In this document: positions 1 to 9,003 of the stretch, piece by piece
Layout of the letters: each line of letters starts with the position of its first letter
Numbering within the stretch: position 1 is the first letter of the stretch
Source: CAYSIX01 sp964431205
GTDB taxonomy: Bacteria > Planctomycetota > Phycisphaerae > Phycisphaerales > Phycisphaeraceae
NCBI GenBank assembly: GCA_964431205.1
Contig: CAYSIX010000005.1
Coordinates: 1 to 38,556, forward strand
Reading direction: 5' to 3'
Length of the DNA stretch: 38,556 bases
The notes under the pieces: model-generated
Told to the model about the DNA's origin: nothing
The model's database searches: none
Seen by the model: only the letters and a program-made list of their open reading frames with translations
Program-made: the position numbers and the translations under genes

Positions 1-348
1 GCATACCGCGAACTCGAAGCGTTCGCTCAACTCGGCACCGAACTGGACAAAGCCACGCAGCGCCAGCTCGATCGCGGCGCCCGCATGGTCGAACTGCTCA
101 AGCAGCCGCAGTACCAGCCGATGGACGTGATCGACCAGGTGATCCAGATCTTCGCCGGCTCCCGCGGGTACCTCGACAGCCTGCCGCTGGACCAGGTGCA
201 GGCGTTCTCGGCCGGTCTGGTCGAGCACTTCGCCGGCGCGGCCAAGAGCGTGCGCGACAAGCTGGCCGAGAAGAAGGCGATCGACGACGAGATCGAGGCC
301 GGGCTCAAGCAGGCGATCGAGCAGTTCAAGGCCGGCTGGTCGGCGTGA
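1..348 (+). CDS. atpA: F-type ATP synthase subunit alpha, C-terminal fragment
   Basis: This is the last 115 residues of the alpha subunit of F1Fo ATP synthase; the start lies outside the window and the frame is open from base 1. The stretch AYRELEAFAQLGTELDKATQ, followed by ARMVELLKQPQY and FAGSRGYLDSLP, is the typical helical C-terminal domain of AtpA. Alpha subunits form the non-catalytic nucleotide sites of the F1 head, on the cytoplasmic side of the membrane. The usual next gene, atpG (gamma), is absent: the next gene is convergent and unrelated, so atpA is the last gene of its operon here. No clear terminator hairpin is visible in the 56 bases to the convergent gene. The family assignment is very secure. 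Confidence 0.96.
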   Translation, partial: AYRELEAFAQLGTELDKATQRQLDRGARMVELLKQPQYQPMDVIDQVIQIFAGSRGYLDSLPLDQVQAFSAGLVEHFAGAAKSVRDKLAEKKAIDDEIEAGLKQAIEQFKAGWSA

Positions 349-404
349 CCGAGGGCGTGGAGCGGCCGGGCGGGGGGATGCACGGCTTGGGCGCGATCGA
401 GCTG

Positions 405-1133
405 CTACGAGACAAGCCGCTGAATCAGCAGGTGGCCCGCCAGGCCGCTGGCGAACCCGAGCACCGCGCCCAGCGGCGGCGCCCAGCGCCGTTCGAGCCT
501 GGCCTGCGGGGCGATGTCCTCGAACATCAGATAGAGGATCCCGCCGGACGCCGCGAGCATGAGCACGGCGACGGTCGCGTGGTAATCGGCCAGCCAGAGC
601 AGGCCGACGCTGCCGGCGATCGGGCCCAGCAGCGACAGCAGCCAGAACGAGCCGATCACGCGTCGCCGGCCGGCGGTACCGCGGGCTGTGATTTCCCGGT
701 AGGCGTTGAATCCCTCGGGCAGGTTTTGCAGGCCGATCAGCAGGGCCAGGACCAGGGCGGTCGGGCCCGCGCCGCGGGCGCAGACGGCCCCGAGGGCGAC
801 CGCCTCGGGGATGAAGTCGGCCATGGCCGCGATGAGGTTGGACGCCGAACCGCCCAGCCGTGCCACCGCCAGGTCGAGCCAGAGGAACGCGAGCCCGCCG
901 CCGAGCATCGCCGCGACGCTGGCCCAGATCGGTAGCGCCTCGACGCCGTGTGGCACGAGCACGAGGCTGACCGCCGCCAGCAGCGCCCCGCCGCCGAACG
1001 CCAGCACGCCGTGGCGCAGCTCCTGCTCGAGCCACCGCGGGCGCACCCGCTCGACGCTGGCGACCGTCGCGCCCAGCGGGATCGCCATCCCCGCCGCCGC
1101 CGTCAGCAGCACGACCAGCGCCCATTCGCCCAT
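405..1133 (-). CDS. ZIP-family divalent metal transporter
   Basis: A 242-residue polytopic membrane protein with about eight hydrophobic segments. The paired ZIP motifs are visible: DFIPEAVALG at residues 106-115 and LQNLPEGF at 135-142. In classical ZIP proteins these read HNxPEG and HxxPEG and bind metal; here Asp and Gln replace the usual histidines, so metal preference cannot be read directly. ZIP proteins bring Zn, Fe or similar metals into the cytoplasm. A longer frame runs upstream to 1226, but the added residues are Arg/Gly-rich and unlike the family, so the ATG at 1133 (MGEWALVV) is chosen; the Shine-Dalgarno is weak. It is convergent with atpA and divergent from citrate synthase, so probably monocistronic. 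Confidence 0.85.
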   Translation of the reverse strand: MGEWALVVLLTAAAGMAIPLGATVASVERVRPRWLEQELRHGVLAFGGGALLAAVSLVLVPHGVEALPIWASVAAMLGGGLAFLWLDLAVARLGGSASNLIAAMADFIPEAVALGAVCARGAGPTALVLALLIGLQNLPEGFNAYREITARGTAGRRRVIGSFWLLSLLGPIAGSVGLLWLADYHATVAVLMLAASGGILYLMFEDIAPQARLERRWAPPLGAVLGFASGLAGHLLIQRLVS

Positions 1134-1219
1134 GGCGGCGATTTTAGCCCGCCCGACGCCGGACTCGCGGACCGGCCCGGCGTCGAGTCCCGTCCACCGC
1201 CGCGTCCGCCGCGCTCCGC

Positions 1220-1248
1220 TGGCCAAAGCTTCCGCCTCGCTCTACACT
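1220..1248 (+). promoter_or_regulatory. Candidate sigma-70 promoter of gltA
   Basis: TGGCCA (1220-1225) and TACACT (1243-1248) are separated by 17 bases and each matches the sigma-70 consensus at four of six positions. Transcription would start near 1255 and give a leader of about 33 bases before the gltA ATG at 1288. It sits in the divergent gap between the ZIP gene and gltA. Found by eye only. Confidence 0.35.
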
Positions 1249-1287
1249 ACCGTGAAGGTTATTTCTGCCTGGTGGGACCCTACGCCT

Positions 1288-2592
<1,305 letters not shown>

Positions 2593-2682
2593 GGCGGGCG
2601 TGCGGCGCTCGACCGCGCGGGCGTCCGGGCCGCGAGCCCCGGGGCCTACGGGCGGCCAGGCGAACGGCGCGGGAAACGAAAG

Positions 2683-2707
2683 AGGCCGCCCCGGCGTGGG
2701 GCGGCCT
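2683..2707 (-). terminator. Hairpin terminator at the end of the EPS locus, probably bidirectional
   Basis: A perfect 10-bp stem (AGGCCGCCCC / GGGGCGGCCT) with a 5-base loop lies between the convergent ends of gltA (2592) and the sugar-transferase gene (2749). Read on the minus strand the stem is followed by CTCTTTCGTTTCC, a U-rich tail, so it best fits a Rho-independent terminator for the leftward EPS operon. On the plus strand the tail is only TTGTGCG, so termination of gltA is possible but weaker. Confidence 0.75.
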
Positions 2708-2748
2708 TGTGCGTCTGGTCGTCGTGAGTTCGGGCCGGGCAGCGGCGG

Positions 2749-4236
2749 TTACGCGCGGAGGCGCTTGATGATCTGGGCGATCGTCCGGCCGATGATCCAC
2801 AGGTCGAGCTTCCAGCTCATGTTTTCGACGTACTCGATGTCGTAGCGGATCCACTCCTGGAAGTCGCGGCCCTCCTCGCGGCTGCGCAGGACCTGCCACA
2901 GGCCGGTGATGCCGGGCCGGACGCTGAGGCGCGCCTCTCGCCAGGGCGGGCAGTACTGGTTTTCGTTGTGGGGGCTGGGCCGGGGCCCGACGACGGACAT
3001 GTGCCCGACCAGGACGTTGAGGAACTGGGGCAGCTCGTCCATGTTGAGCTTGCGGACGACGCGGCCGACGCGCGTGTGGCGGGGGTCGTTCTTGATGTAG
3101 AACTGCGGGCCGTCGGCCTGGTTGTGCAGGCGCAGCTCGTCCTTCATGCGTTCGGCGTCCTTGCGCATGGTGCGGAACTTGAGGCAGGGGAACTCGACGC
3201 CGCCGAGCGTCTCGCGTCGGTGGGCGAAGAAGAAGGGCCGGCCGTCCTCGAGCCAGATCGCCAGCATGACCAGGGGGTACAGCGGGAGGGTGAGGGCGAG
3301 GGCGAAGGTGGCGAAGACGATGTCGAACAGGCGTTTGGAGGCCTTGTGCAGGGTGGAGAGGCTGCGGGGGCGGATCGGGCGATCGACGGGCCGCGGCGGC
3401 TCCTTGTGCCGGTGCGGCGCGGGGCGGATCTCGTGCCACTTGAGCGGTTCGACGGCCGGGCGGGCGGCCGGGTCGTCCCAGAGGACGGTGGGCCCGACGA
3501 CGCTCTCGTTGCCCTCGAGCCGGCGTCCGGCGCCGATCCACACCGGGCCGATGAACCGCGTGCGCTCGCCGACGGAGCTGTCGGCATCGACCCAGACGTC
3601 GGCCATCTGCGAGCGCGCGCGCTTGACGGTGGTGGACGGTCGGCTCCAGACCTGCACGAGCTCGCGGATGAAGTGCATGACCTCGCGGTCGTAGGCGGGG
3701 TCGTAGACGTTGCCGTCGATCGAGACGGTGGTGCGCTGGTTGCGACCGACGTGGTGGCGCAGGTCGCGCCAGGCCTGGGTGGACGAGCCGTCGCTCTGCT
3801 GCCACAGGTGGGCGAGCTGGGCGTTGGGCGTCAGGGCGACGCGGGTGACGCGGGAGTCGGACCCGCCGTACTCGCGTTCGAATCGACGGAAGCGGTTGCG
3901 GCTGTCGGTGATGATGCGTTCGCGGTAGCCGTGCTCGCAGGCGTTTCGCAGGCGGACGAACAGGGCGTCGGGCTTGAGCCAGTTGAGCGTGTCGATGAGC
4001 TGGCCGAGCGGGAAGATGGCCAGCGAGTGGGCGTCCATGAGCAGGTAGAGCTCGGCGTCCTGGGCGATGGGTTCGCCGCCGCCCTGTCGCAGGACCTGCA
4101 CGCCGCGAGCGGCCCAGAAGCGGTCGTGGAGCTGCGCCGGGGTCAGGCCCCAGAGCGTGGGCTGACCGTTGCCGTCGGGCGTGGCGGCGGATTGGATCGG
4201 CTTGGAGAGCGTGGGCGTCGGGGTCATCGCAACCAT
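2749..4236 (-). CDS. Polyprenyl-phosphate sugar-phosphate transferase with an extra N-terminal half
   Basis: 495 residues. The C-terminal part (about 295-495) is a bacterial sugar transferase (PF02397; WbaP/WcaJ/PglC type): KRLFDIVFATFALALTLPLY with its membrane segment, then LKFRTM, the LNMDELPQ motif with the Asp-Glu pair, VVGPRPSPHNE and RPGITGLWQV. Such enzymes start repeat-unit assembly by moving a sugar phosphate from a UDP-sugar to undecaprenyl phosphate at the inner membrane. The first 190 residues are not a classical flippase-like or CoA-binding N-terminus. I do not recognise them, though residues about 205-245 (VDADSSVGERTRFIGPVWIG) look like hexapeptide-repeat (left-handed beta-helix) turns, as in the protein at 7022-8023. 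It is the last gene of the leftward operon, 11 bases after the Wzc-like gene. ATG at 4236 is used; ATG at 4227 is possible. Confidence 0.9.
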   Translation of the reverse strand: MVAMTPTPTLSKPIQSAATPDGNGQPTLWGLTPAQLHDRFWAARGVQVLRQGGGEPIAQDAELYLLMDAHSLAIFPLGQLIDTLNWLKPDALFVRLRNACEHGYRERIITDSRNRFRRFEREYGGSDSRVTRVALTPNAQLAHLWQQSDGSSTQAWRDLRHHVGRNQRTTVSIDGNVYDPAYDREVMHFIRELVQVWSRPSTTVKRARSQMADVWVDADSSVGERTRFIGPVWIGAGRRLEGNESVVGPTVLWDDPAARPAVEPLKWHEIRPAPHRHKEPPRPVDRPIRPRSLSTLHKASKRLFDIVFATFALALTLPLYPLVMLAIWLEDGRPFFFAHRRETLGGVEFPCLKFRTMRKDAERMKDELRLHNQADGPQFYIKNDPRHTRVGRVVRKLNMDELPQFLNVLVGHMSVVGPRPSPHNENQYCPPWREARLSVRPGITGLWQVLRSREEGRDFQEWIRYDIEYVENMSWKLDLWIIGRTIAQIIKRLRA

Positions 4237-4247
4237 CGGTCGGCGGG

Positions 4248-6743
4248 CTAGAAGCGGAAGGCCGGCTCGGACTCGGTGCCGTTGGGCGGCGGCGCGGCGG
4301 CGCCGTGGGACGCGCTCTGGCCGTTACGCTTGACCGGCCCGCGGTCGTCTGACTCGCGCACGGAGGCGTAGATCGCCACGGCCGAGGCCAGCGGCCCGAT
4401 CCGCGTCGCGGTGGCCGCGTCGATCGCCCCGGTCGGCTGCACGTGGCTGGGGTGTCGGCCCTGCGACATCGTCACGCTGCCGTACGTCGAGCGGGCGATG
4501 TCGTCCTGCAACGCGTGGTTGAACACCACCCCCGACAGCCGCGCCCGGATCGTGTACAGGTGCTCGACGCAGCGATTGACGATCGGCTTCTGATCGCCGC
4601 GCGAGATGATCATGATCGTGCCATCGGCATCGGAGGCGGCCATGGACGCCTCGAGGCTGCCCAGCAGCGGGCCCGTGTCGATCAGCACCGTGTCGAACTC
4701 CTTGCGCGCGGCGCTGATCAGCCGCTTCAGCGACGAGGGCGACAGGGCGCCGGCCTGGTGCGGCAGCGCCGAGCCGATCGGCAGCACGTACAGCCCCGAG
4801 ACGCTGGTCGGCGCGATGCAGGTCTCGAACGACTCGCCGTTGCAGGCCTCAAGCAGGCCGACCGACGTGCCGGACTGCTCGGCCAGGGCGCGCTTCAGCT
4901 CGTCCTCGCTGATCTCGCCCAGGGCGACCAGCGCTTCGCCGAGGCGCTTGCCCGAGACCTGGCAGGCCTTCATCGCCTCGTCGATGTGGTACTGATCGAT
5001 CAGTTGCTTGCGCATGAGGATCTGGCCGATCTTCTTGTGCACGTCGATGCCCAGGCGTCGGGTGAGCCCGCCGCCGACGATGTCGGCGTCGATCATCAGC
5101 GTCTTGGCGCCGCTGGAGGCGAAGGAGATGCCCAGCGCCATGGTCAGGCTGGTCTTGCCCGAGCCGGGCGCGGGGCTGGTGACGGAGAAGACCAGGCCGG
5201 TGCTGTCGCGACCGATCTGCAGCAGGGTGCGGATGTGGTGGACCGCGTGGGCGGTCTGGACGGCCTGCTCGGGATCCTTGATGTCGTTGGGCAGCGTGGG
5301 CAGGATGCCGAGCACGCGCGTCGAGGGCAGGTTCATCGTGGCGTCATCGATGTGACGGAACCGCGGGTCGAGCAGCCCGATCAGCAGCACGATGCCGAAT
5401 CCGACGCTGGCGCCGAACATCCCGCCCATGCCGCTGAGCTGCACGCGCTTGCCGAAGTTGTATGGCTCGGCGGGCAGCTCGGCGTAGCCGACGACCTCGA
5501 CGCGACCGCTGATCGTCGACTCGGTCTCGCGACGCTTGATCTCGTGGGTGACCTCGTCCAGCTCGGCCTTCTTGGATTGGATGACCTCGGCCAGGGCCTT
5601 GATGCGGGCGTTCTGCTTGCCCAGCTCGATCAGCTCGCGGCGCGCCTCTCGCTGCAGCTCCTTGAGCTTGCGCTCCTGGGCGCGCAGCTCCTCGACGGAC
5701 GAGTCGAAGGAGGTGCCGGCGGCGATGGGTCGGTCGGGGTCGGCCAGACGCGCACGGACCCGCGCGACGTAGTTGTCGACCTGCTCGTCCAGCGTCCGGA
5801 TGTTGGCGCGGTGCTGGCGGACGACGGGATGGTCGTCCATGCGGCCGAGGTTCCGCTGCGCCTGGATCTGGTTCAGCAGGTCCTGTCGCTGCCGGAGCAG
5901 GTCCGCCAGGCCCGGATCCATCGCGGCGAGCTGCTCGACGGTCATGGTCTCGGGGTCGATCTGGTCGGACAGCTCGGACATGCCCGCGCCCTTGGCCGCC
6001 AGGGCGACCTGAATGTCGGCCAGCTTCGCCTCCAGCCCGAGCACGTCGCCGAACTTGGCGTTGTACGCGCCGTCGAGGTTGTCCGAGCCGAACTCCTCGG
6101 CCAGGGCCCGCTGCTCGTCCTGGCGGGCGTTGACCTCGTCGTTGAGCGTGCGCCGCTTCTGGTACAGGATCTCCAGCACGCGGGCCTCTTCGACCTCCTG
6201 TTGCTGGCCGAACACCTTCATATACGCGTCGAGGACGACGTTGGCGCCGGCCTCGGCGATCCTGGGGTCCTCGGAGACGAAGCGGATCGAGATCAGCGTG
6301 CTCAGGCGGTCGCGGTTGGGTCGGATCATCTCCGCGAAGGTCTTGCTGTCGATCTGATCGGATCCCGGGACCTGCGTCCAGCGGGGGTCCTGCATGGCGC
6401 GTTCGATGACCTGGTTGCTGGTGATGATCCGAAGCTGATCGCTGACGAAGCTGTCGAACATGGGCGGGATGCCCTTGTCCGGCGTGTCGTAGAGGACGCG
6501 GGGGATGACGGGGTTGATGCGGAAGACGCTGATGCCCTGGTACTCCGGGCCCTTGAGGAAGAACCCGCCGACGGCGCCGATGGTGCCGAGGATCAGCCCC
6601 AGGACGATGATCCAGTGATAGCGTCCGCGCAGGACGGCGAGGACGCGCTCGTACTGGAAGCCGCCGTCGTCGTCGCCCGAATCGCTGTCGATGAGCAGGC
6701 CGTCGAGCTGCTCAGGGACGCGGTGGTGTGAAGGATCGGTCAT
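4248..6743 (-). CDS. Wzc-like chain-length determinant / BY-kinase-type ATPase with inserted MshEN-like module
   Basis: 831 residues. A Wzz-type N-terminus has transmembrane segment 1 at about 44-62, a long periplasmic coiled coil (about 180-400) and segment 2 at about 438-458. The cytoplasmic ATPase follows: Walker A SPAPGSGKTS (523-532), Walker A' TLMIDAD (548-554) and Walker B FDTVLIDTGP (683-692). Such proteins control EPS chain length and export. Residues about 566-625 are foreign to the family: two MshEN/T2SSE_N half-motifs, the second RLGEALVALGE-ISEDELKRALAEQ, a c-di-GMP-binding consensus. The C-terminus lacks the usual tyrosine cluster, so autophosphorylation is doubtful. The ATG at 6743 is chosen because GGGAG lies 8 bases upstream; an ATG at 6800 lacks this. 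The sugar-transferase gene follows after 11 bases. Confidence 0.93.
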   Translation of the reverse strand: MTDPSHHRVPEQLDGLLIDSDSGDDDGGFQYERVLAVLRGRYHWIIVLGLILGTIGAVGGFFLKGPEYQGISVFRINPVIPRVLYDTPDKGIPPMFDSFVSDQLRIITSNQVIERAMQDPRWTQVPGSDQIDSKTFAEMIRPNRDRLSTLISIRFVSEDPRIAEAGANVVLDAYMKVFGQQQEVEEARVLEILYQKRRTLNDEVNARQDEQRALAEEFGSDNLDGAYNAKFGDVLGLEAKLADIQVALAAKGAGMSELSDQIDPETMTVEQLAAMDPGLADLLRQRQDLLNQIQAQRNLGRMDDHPVVRQHRANIRTLDEQVDNYVARVRARLADPDRPIAAGTSFDSSVEELRAQERKLKELQREARRELIELGKQNARIKALAEVIQSKKAELDEVTHEIKRRETESTISGRVEVVGYAELPAEPYNFGKRVQLSGMGGMFGASVGFGIVLLIGLLDPRFRHIDDATMNLPSTRVLGILPTLPNDIKDPEQAVQTAHAVHHIRTLLQIGRDSTGLVFSVTSPAPGSGKTSLTMALGISFASSGAKTLMIDADIVGGGLTRRLGIDVHKKIGQILMRKQLIDQYHIDEAMKACQVSGKRLGEALVALGEISEDELKRALAEQSGTSVGLLEACNGESFETCIAPTSVSGLYVLPIGSALPHQAGALSPSSLKRLISAARKEFDTVLIDTGPLLGSLEASMAASDADGTIMIISRGDQKPIVNRCVEHLYTIRARLSGVVFNHALQDDIARSTYGSVTMSQGRHPSHVQPTGAIDAATATRIGPLASAVAIYASVRESDDRGPVKRNGQSASHGAAAPPPNGTESEPAFRF

Positions 6744-7021
6744 GGACTTTCTCCCGAGGTCTCCGTCACGCGTGCCGAGTTGGTCGTTGGACGGGTCCAT
6801 GTCAGCGCGCGTGTACGATGCAGTGCCGGCGGGGCCGGCGGGCGCGGGCTCCAGACCGCACGCCGCCGGTTCGCCCCCGTGGGCAGGCCCTTATCAATGG
6901 TACGCAGGCTCGGGGGGTGGCGTTCGTCCGAACGTTATCGGGCCGCCCGCCCGCCGCGTGCCAGCGCACCGTCATCAGCATCGGCAATTTCACCCCGGCA
7001 GATTCGGCAGACCGCGCCCGC
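6744..7021. other. 278-base intergenic region, the widest gap in the left half of the EPS locus
   Basis: The gap lies upstream of the Wzc-like gene, where neighbouring gaps are mostly under 110 bases. It contains a 14-base interrupted palindrome (6921-6934), a G/C-rich block around 6826-6880 and a locally AT-richer stretch (6890-6935). No convincing terminator or sigma-70 pair was found by eye. A separate promoter for the wzc-like and sugar-transferase pair is plausible but not shown. Confidence 0.4.
6921..6934. promoter_or_regulatory. Interrupted palindrome, candidate operator
   Basis: CGTTCG-TC-CGAACG is a perfect 6-bp inverted repeat around a 2-base centre, about 180 bases upstream of the Wzc-like start. 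The centre is too small for a good RNA hairpin, so a dimeric DNA-binding protein is more likely than a terminator. In GC-rich DNA a chance occurrence is quite possible. Confidence 0.25.
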
Positions 7022-8023
7022 TCAGACGCCCGGGGCCATCGGCGGGGCCACCAGCCGGTCGATCGCCGACCGGCCCCGGTGCACCGTCGCCCCCGGGCAC
7101 ACCACGGCCCGGACCAGCAACGCGCCCGGCTCGACCCGGGCACCGGCCAGCACCACCGAGTCGTGCACCGTCGCCGTCTCGTCCACGTTCGCCCCCTCTT
7201 CGATCAGCCGGAAGCTCGCCTGCCAGTCCTCGGCGTACGGGTCGGCCAGGTGCGACGCCCCGTTCGTCCGCCGGTGGTAGGCCCGCACCGCCTCGACGTA
7301 GCCCGCCAGCGTCCGGATCGGCATGCCCGCCGGCCGCGGCAGCGTCGCCACGCGAACCTCGTGCCCCTGCGCGATCGCCGGCAACGCCTGCTCGTTCAGG
7401 TCCACGAAGCCCACCTTCGGCACCGCGCGAAAGCTGCCGCATCGCACCAGCATCAGCCCGCTGGGCGACCCATCCCGCTCGCTGGCCAGCGTCACGTCCG
7501 CCGCCGCCTCGCCCAGCGCTTCGACCACCCCCGACAACGGGTCAAACAACACCTGTGCCGCGTGCACCACCAGCAGCACGTCGTCGTCCTCGTACTGCCG
7601 GGCCAGGTCGCTGAGCAACCCACCCGTCCCGCGGTACTCGAACGGGTCCTGCTCGAACCGCACCTCGCACGTGCCGTTCCAGCGGTTCGACGCCGGCATC
7701 GGCGTCGAGCGGTCCACGATCACCCGCACCGGCAGCCGCTCGACGCCCAGCCGCTGCGCCAAATCCGAGAACTGGCCGTGCCAGCAGTCCATCACCGTGT
7801 GCTGGCGGTCGATCGGCAGCTCCAGCAGAAACCGGCCCACCGCCCGACGCCACGCCGACGCCCGGACGGAACCGGCCAGCAGGATCACCGCCCTGAGCCG
7901 CTCCAGCGGCGAGCCCGTGGGCGACTCGGCCTCGGCGACCACAGGCAGACCCGGCGCTTCGCCGTTCGCTTCGAGCAGCGCTCCACCTCGCGCGTGAGAT
8001 TCCGAGCCCCTTACCCTCGACAT
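7022..8023 (-). CDS. Degenerate NDP-sugar nucleotidyltransferase-like protein with C-terminal hexapeptide repeat
   Basis: 333 residues. The start of the Rossmann-like domain, RAVILLAGSVRAS, resembles the AVILAGGxGTR nucleotide-binding loop of sugar-nucleotide pyrophosphorylases but has lost the Gly-Gly and the Thr-Arg. DDDVLLVVHAAQVLFD takes the place of the acidic metal-binding strand. The C-terminal 60 residues (DETATVHDSVVLAGARVEPG, then ALLVRAVVCPGATVHRG) form left-handed beta-helix turns, as in GlmU or mannose-1-phosphate guanylyltransferases. Catalysis is doubtful and a scaffold or regulatory role is possible. The ATG at 8023 is preferred because GGGAAG ends 6 bases before it; a GTG at 8029 would overlap that Shine-Dalgarno. 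It lies 45 bases after the WecG-type gene, in the same operon. Confidence 0.75.
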   Translation of the reverse strand: MSRVRGSESHARGGALLEANGEAPGLPVVAEAESPTGSPLERLRAVILLAGSVRASAWRRAVGRFLLELPIDRQHTVMDCWHGQFSDLAQRLGVERLPVRVIVDRSTPMPASNRWNGTCEVRFEQDPFEYRGTGGLLSDLARQYEDDDVLLVVHAAQVLFDPLSGVVEALGEAAADVTLASERDGSPSGLMLVRCGSFRAVPKVGFVDLNEQALPAIAQGHEVRVATLPRPAGMPIRTLAGYVEAVRAYHRRTNGASHLADPYAEDWQASFRLIEEGANVDETATVHDSVVLAGARVEPGALLVRAVVCPGATVHRGRSAIDRLVAPPMAPGV

Positions 8024-8068
8024 GGACACCTTCCCGCTTCCTCATCCGGTGAACCGTCTCTCAACGGT

Positions 8069-8941
8069 TCATCCAGCGATACCACTCCGTTCTTTCACCC
8101 TGTCCTCGCTCCGACGCGGTCGAGCCCCACCCGACACGCGTCGTTTTGCCGCGCGCCCCATCAACGCCGCGGCGTACGGCAGCCCTTCCACCAGGTATCT
8201 TCGGGCAAGCCGTCTCGGCTCCTGAGCGAGCCGGTGAACCCATTCTAGCCCAATCCACTGCATCCACCTAGGGGCCCGGTGCACCTGCCCGCAAATAAAG
8301 CTCAGGCTGATGCCCACGCCCAACCACCAGGCGTTCGCCCGACAAGCGCGCAGCTCCCGGATCACACGCTCCTGCTTCGGCGAGCCCAGGGCGACGTAAA
8401 TGATATCGGGTTTCGCTGTAACAATCGACTCCCGAATGGTTTGCATTTCGTCAGCATTGTGTTCAAAGCCCATCGGCGGGCAGTACTGCCCCACGATCCG
8501 CAGGCTCCGATAACGTTCCTGCAACACCCGTGCCGCGCCCTCCGCCGCCCCCGGCGCTCCGCCCAGCAGATACAGCGAGCGGCCCGCCGCCGCCGCCGCC
8601 TCCGCCAGCGTCCACACCAGGCTCGAGCCCGCCACCCGTTCGGGCAGCGGCGTGCCCTGCAGCCGGCTTGCCCAGATTAACGGCATCCCGTCGGCCACCA
8701 CCAGGTCCGCCTCTCTTAGCATCCCTGTGAACTCGGCGTCCCGCCTCGCACGCCTCAGGTGGTCCAGGTTCGGCGTGATCACCCACCCGCCCCGGCCGGC
8801 ACCCAACGCCGCCATCACGTGACTGACCACCCCACGCTCGTCCAACGCGTCGATCCGTACCCCGTCCAGCACCACGCGGCACGACGCGCCCGGCCCGACG
8901 CCCGACTCGGCCCGCGACAGGCTCACGCTTTCCGTGTTCAT
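8069..8941 (-). CDS. WecG/TagA/CpsF-family glycosyltransferase (GT26)
   Basis: 290 residues covering the complete family domain: VITPNLDHL (54-62), ADGMPLIWASRLQG (83-96) with RVAGSSLVW, the loop YLLGGAPGAAEG (124-135), YVALGSPKQE (182-191) and GVGISLSFICGQVHRAPRW. Family members transfer ManNAc, ManNAcA, glucose or similar sugars from a UDP donor to a lipid-linked acceptor at the cytoplasmic face of the membrane. The donor cannot be read from sequence. A longer open frame upstream has the composition of the neighbouring gene read out of frame, so the ATG at 8941 is chosen; the Shine-Dalgarno is weak. It sits between a GT4 gene (62-base gap) and the nucleotidyltransferase-like gene. Bases about 8390-8470 are AT-richer than their surroundings. 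Confidence 0.93.
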   Translation of the reverse strand: MNTESVSLSRAESGVGPGASCRVVLDGVRIDALDERGVVSHVMAALGAGRGGWVITPNLDHLRRARRDAEFTGMLREADLVVADGMPLIWASRLQGTPLPERVAGSSLVWTLAEAAAAAGRSLYLLGGAPGAAEGAARVLQERYRSLRIVGQYCPPMGFEHNADEMQTIRESIVTAKPDIIYVALGSPKQERVIRELRACRANAWWLGVGISLSFICGQVHRAPRWMQWIGLEWVHRLAQEPRRLARRYLVEGLPYAAALMGRAAKRRVSGGARPRRSEDRVKERSGIAG

Positions 8942-9003
8942 CCGTTGATTTTCATCCACCGTCCCCGCGTCGCCCGGCGTCGCCGTCCTCGCCGCACGCC
9001 CGC

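Noticed and set aside
1134..1226. Longer start of the ZIP-family gene
   Set aside because: The added 31 residues are Arg/Gly-rich, and the first membrane helix starts right after the ATG at 1133.
4443..6731. Long plus-strand open frame (over 750 codons) opposite the Wzc-like gene
   Set aside because: Its residues are Asp/Val/Gly/Gln-rich with no motifs, and it lies exactly opposite a gene with clear Walker motifs. High GC content gives long antisense frames.
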